Shown here one piece after another: positions 22,962-24,167 of a stretch of 24,167 nt of DNA. Made by a program: the position numbers and the translations under genes. Position 1 is the first letter of the stretch. The number at the start of each line of letters is the position of its first letter. Origin of the DNA: Candidatus Gastranaerophilales bacterium (GTDB lineage Bacteria > Cyanobacteriota > Vampirovibrionia > Gastranaerophilales > Gastranaerophilaceae); contig CALVAU010000220.1 in assembly GCA_944325615.1 (NCBI GenBank), forward strand, positions 1-24,167, given 5' to 3'. Under the pieces are notes generated by a model. It was not told the origin of the DNA, searched no databases, and was given only the letters and a program-made list of their open reading frames with translations.

Positions 22962-24167
22962 ATGAACAAATCGAGGATTTTTGGCGGGTTTTCGCTGGTT
23001 GAAATGATGTTATTGCTTTTGATAGTATCATTAATGATTGCCTCCAGCGTTGCTGTAATTTCAAAGAGACACATAAAAGTGCCTAGACTTGCAATGCACG
23101 GAGCTTATATGTGTTACTATAAAAATGGTAATTTGCATGAAGAACGTTATGTAGGTTCTGGATTGACTAAGAAAGTAGTTGATCAGGATGTAGCAGAGTG
23201 TACTTTTACTCCACCTGATAAAATTTCATATCTTCACATTCAAGCTACCGGTGGCGGTGGCGGTGGCGGAGATTCAGGCTATCGTGGCGGAGATATAAAA
23301 ACATATACTTCAGCAATAGAAGTTATTTCACCTTTTGGTATAACAGAAGATTTTCTTGAATTAAAAGGCATAACAACTGCTGGGGATCCCGGAGCTTCAG
23401 CTCTTTGGGGCCAAATCCACGCCTATGCTAATGGTGAAGGCGAGATGGGTTCTGCTGGTGATGGTGGAGACCTTTGGTATATAAAAAAAGAATGTGGTTC
23501 AGGTTGTTTAGCTGAGCGTGAATGGAAAAATAAGGATACTGGTGAAAAAGGCTGCTGGATGCATGAACGTCAGATTTCACCTTCTGAAAGTGGTTATCAA
23601 CATGAGCTAAGACATTATAATTATTGGCGTAAGGAAGATTGTAAAGCAAAAGATGAAGGTACTCCAAAATATAGAGAAGAATGTAATGCAGATTGTAATG
23701 CGTATGAATATTATGCGAACAATGTGAGTGAAGAAGAGGAAGATTTTGATTACTGTGTTAATGAAGACTACAAAACATATAAGTGTTGGGCAGGTATGGA
23801 TTGGGATGATTGTGATGCTGAGCGTTGTACAGAGGATTACTATGATTGTACCGGAAAATATTTAGGTGCAGCTTCATGTAGCAGTCATTGTAATGAAGAA
23901 GAAGTATATGAACAATATGTTGTCGAATATTGTATCGGTAAAGAAAAAACTGGAGATTGCTACTATTGTGATGATTATAGATGGGATTATAATAAAGGAT
24001 ATTATGTTTGTACCAAGAATAATACATCTTGGCATTGGGTAGGTACAGGCAAATATGGAAGTTGTGGCTATTATACTGGTACCTGTAAGTATAGTGATGG
24101 ATATTACTATGATAGAGGGTATAAAAATGGCCGTATTTGTAAAAGAGCTCATATGAGAGATTCTGAT
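22962..24167 (+). CDS. Type IV prepilin-like protein with Gly-rich and Cys/Tyr-rich ectodomain, 3'-truncated by window end
   Basis: An open frame of 402 codons without a stop to the last base. The N-terminus MNKSRIFGG-FSLVEMMLLL is a textbook prepilin peptidase site: cleavage after G9, F10 as the new +1, E14 as the +5 glutamate, and a hydrophobic helix to I33. Residues 50-95 hold C51 and C80. A poly-Gly run (97-103) opens a glycine-rich region to about 170, of the 'hxhxGGGGGGG' kind seen in adhesins and phage tail proteins. From 178 to 393 there are 20 cysteines (22 in all), dense in Tyr, Asp, Glu and Trp, with several CxxxC and one CxxC spacings. The product would be exported, methylated and disulfide-rich, at the cell surface or pilus tip. 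AAAGGTG lies eight bases before the ATG. It is far longer than a major pilin (about 150 residues). Function is unknown; minor pilin or adhesin is the best guess. Confidence 0.85.
   Translation, partial: MNKSRIFGGFSLVEMMLLLLIVSLMIASSVAVISKRHIKVPRLAMHGAYMCYYKNGNLHEERYVGSGLTKKVVDQDVAECTFTPPDKISYLHIQATGGGGGGGDSGYRGGDIKTYTSAIEVISPFGITEDFLELKGITTAGDPGASALWGQIHAYANGEGEMGSAGDGGDLWYIKKECGSGCLAEREWKNKDTGEKGCWMHERQISPSESGYQHELRHYNYWRKEDCKAKDEGTPKYREECNADCNAYEYYANNVSEEEEDFDYCVNEDYKTYKCWAGMDWDDCDAERCTEDYYDCTGKYLGAASCSSHCNEEEVYEQYVVEYCIGKEKTGDCYYCDDYRWDYNKGYYVCTKNNTSWHWVGTGKYGSCGYYTGTCKYSDGYYYDRGYKNGRICKRAHMRDSD

Noticed and set aside
23247..23270. GGTGGC tandem repeat as a microsatellite
   Set aside because: It is only the codons of the poly-Gly run in the prepilin protein, seven residues long; noted for possible slippage but not called as a separate repeat.
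23428..24152. Minus-strand frames rich in His, Tyr, Asn or Ile at the window end
   Set aside because: They are antisense readings of the Tyr/Asp/Cys-rich prepilin ectodomain; the plus-strand frame has promoter, Shine-Dalgarno and export signal.

Overview
The window is AT-rich chromosomal DNA, gene-dense, with short intergenic gaps. There is no transposase, integrase, tRNA, rRNA or CRISPR array that I can see. The best fit is a non-photosynthetic cyanobacterial relative (Vampirovibrionia/Melainabacteria, probably Gastranaerophilales-like). The grounds are the low G+C, a diderm-type AsmA-like envelope protein, a full-length three-domain NifU next to NifS, type IV pilin machinery substrates, a cyanobacteria-style glutathione synthetase, and hypothetical proteins with an N-terminal 'ISFKG' motif. 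This placement is an inference from gene content; no rRNA is present to prove it.

Layout. 1-276: the end of gcvPB (glycine cleavage P-protein subunit 2). 304-3202: a plus-strand run with a DUF2229-type activase-like Fe-S protein, a six-helix membrane protein and miaA. 3254-6775: a 1173-residue AsmA/TamB-like protein. It ends at a shared bidirectional terminator facing a secreted repeat protein on the minus strand (6810-7790). 7955-9987: a minus-strand nifU-nifS pair with overlapping stop and start. 10070-13193: ldcA divergent from dnaX, the latter followed by a small unknown gene. 13190-15601: a Memo-AMMECR1 fusion and ribD on the minus strand. 15664-17419: a UPF0173 hydrolase and gshB. 17409-18455: an unknown protein-kinase-like gene carrying a palindromic element in its coding sequence. 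18519-20925: tsaD divergent from obgE. 20977-22700: an amidohydrolase-like gene overlapping a yjbQ-family gene. 22962-24167: a type IV prepilin-like gene, open to the end of the window, with a glycine-rich and then an extremely Cys/Tyr-rich ectodomain.

Most of the content is translation and RNA maintenance (miaA, tsaD, obgE), DNA replication (dnaX), cofactor and thiol metabolism (nifU/nifS, ribD, gshB) and cell envelope (AsmA-like, ldcA, secreted repeat protein, prepilin). The items most worth a second look are five. (1) The Cys-rich giant prepilin. (2) An amidohydrolase homolog in which every metal ligand appears replaced, translationally coupled to yjbQ. (3) A recurrent promoter-to-ATG spacing suggesting leaderless mRNAs for dnaX, ribD, tsaD and perhaps the Memo fusion. 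(4) A GTDYKSVP-encoding palindrome inside the kinase-like gene. (5) The kinase-like protein itself. No stretch over 300 bases lacks a gene; the longest gap is 22701-22961.
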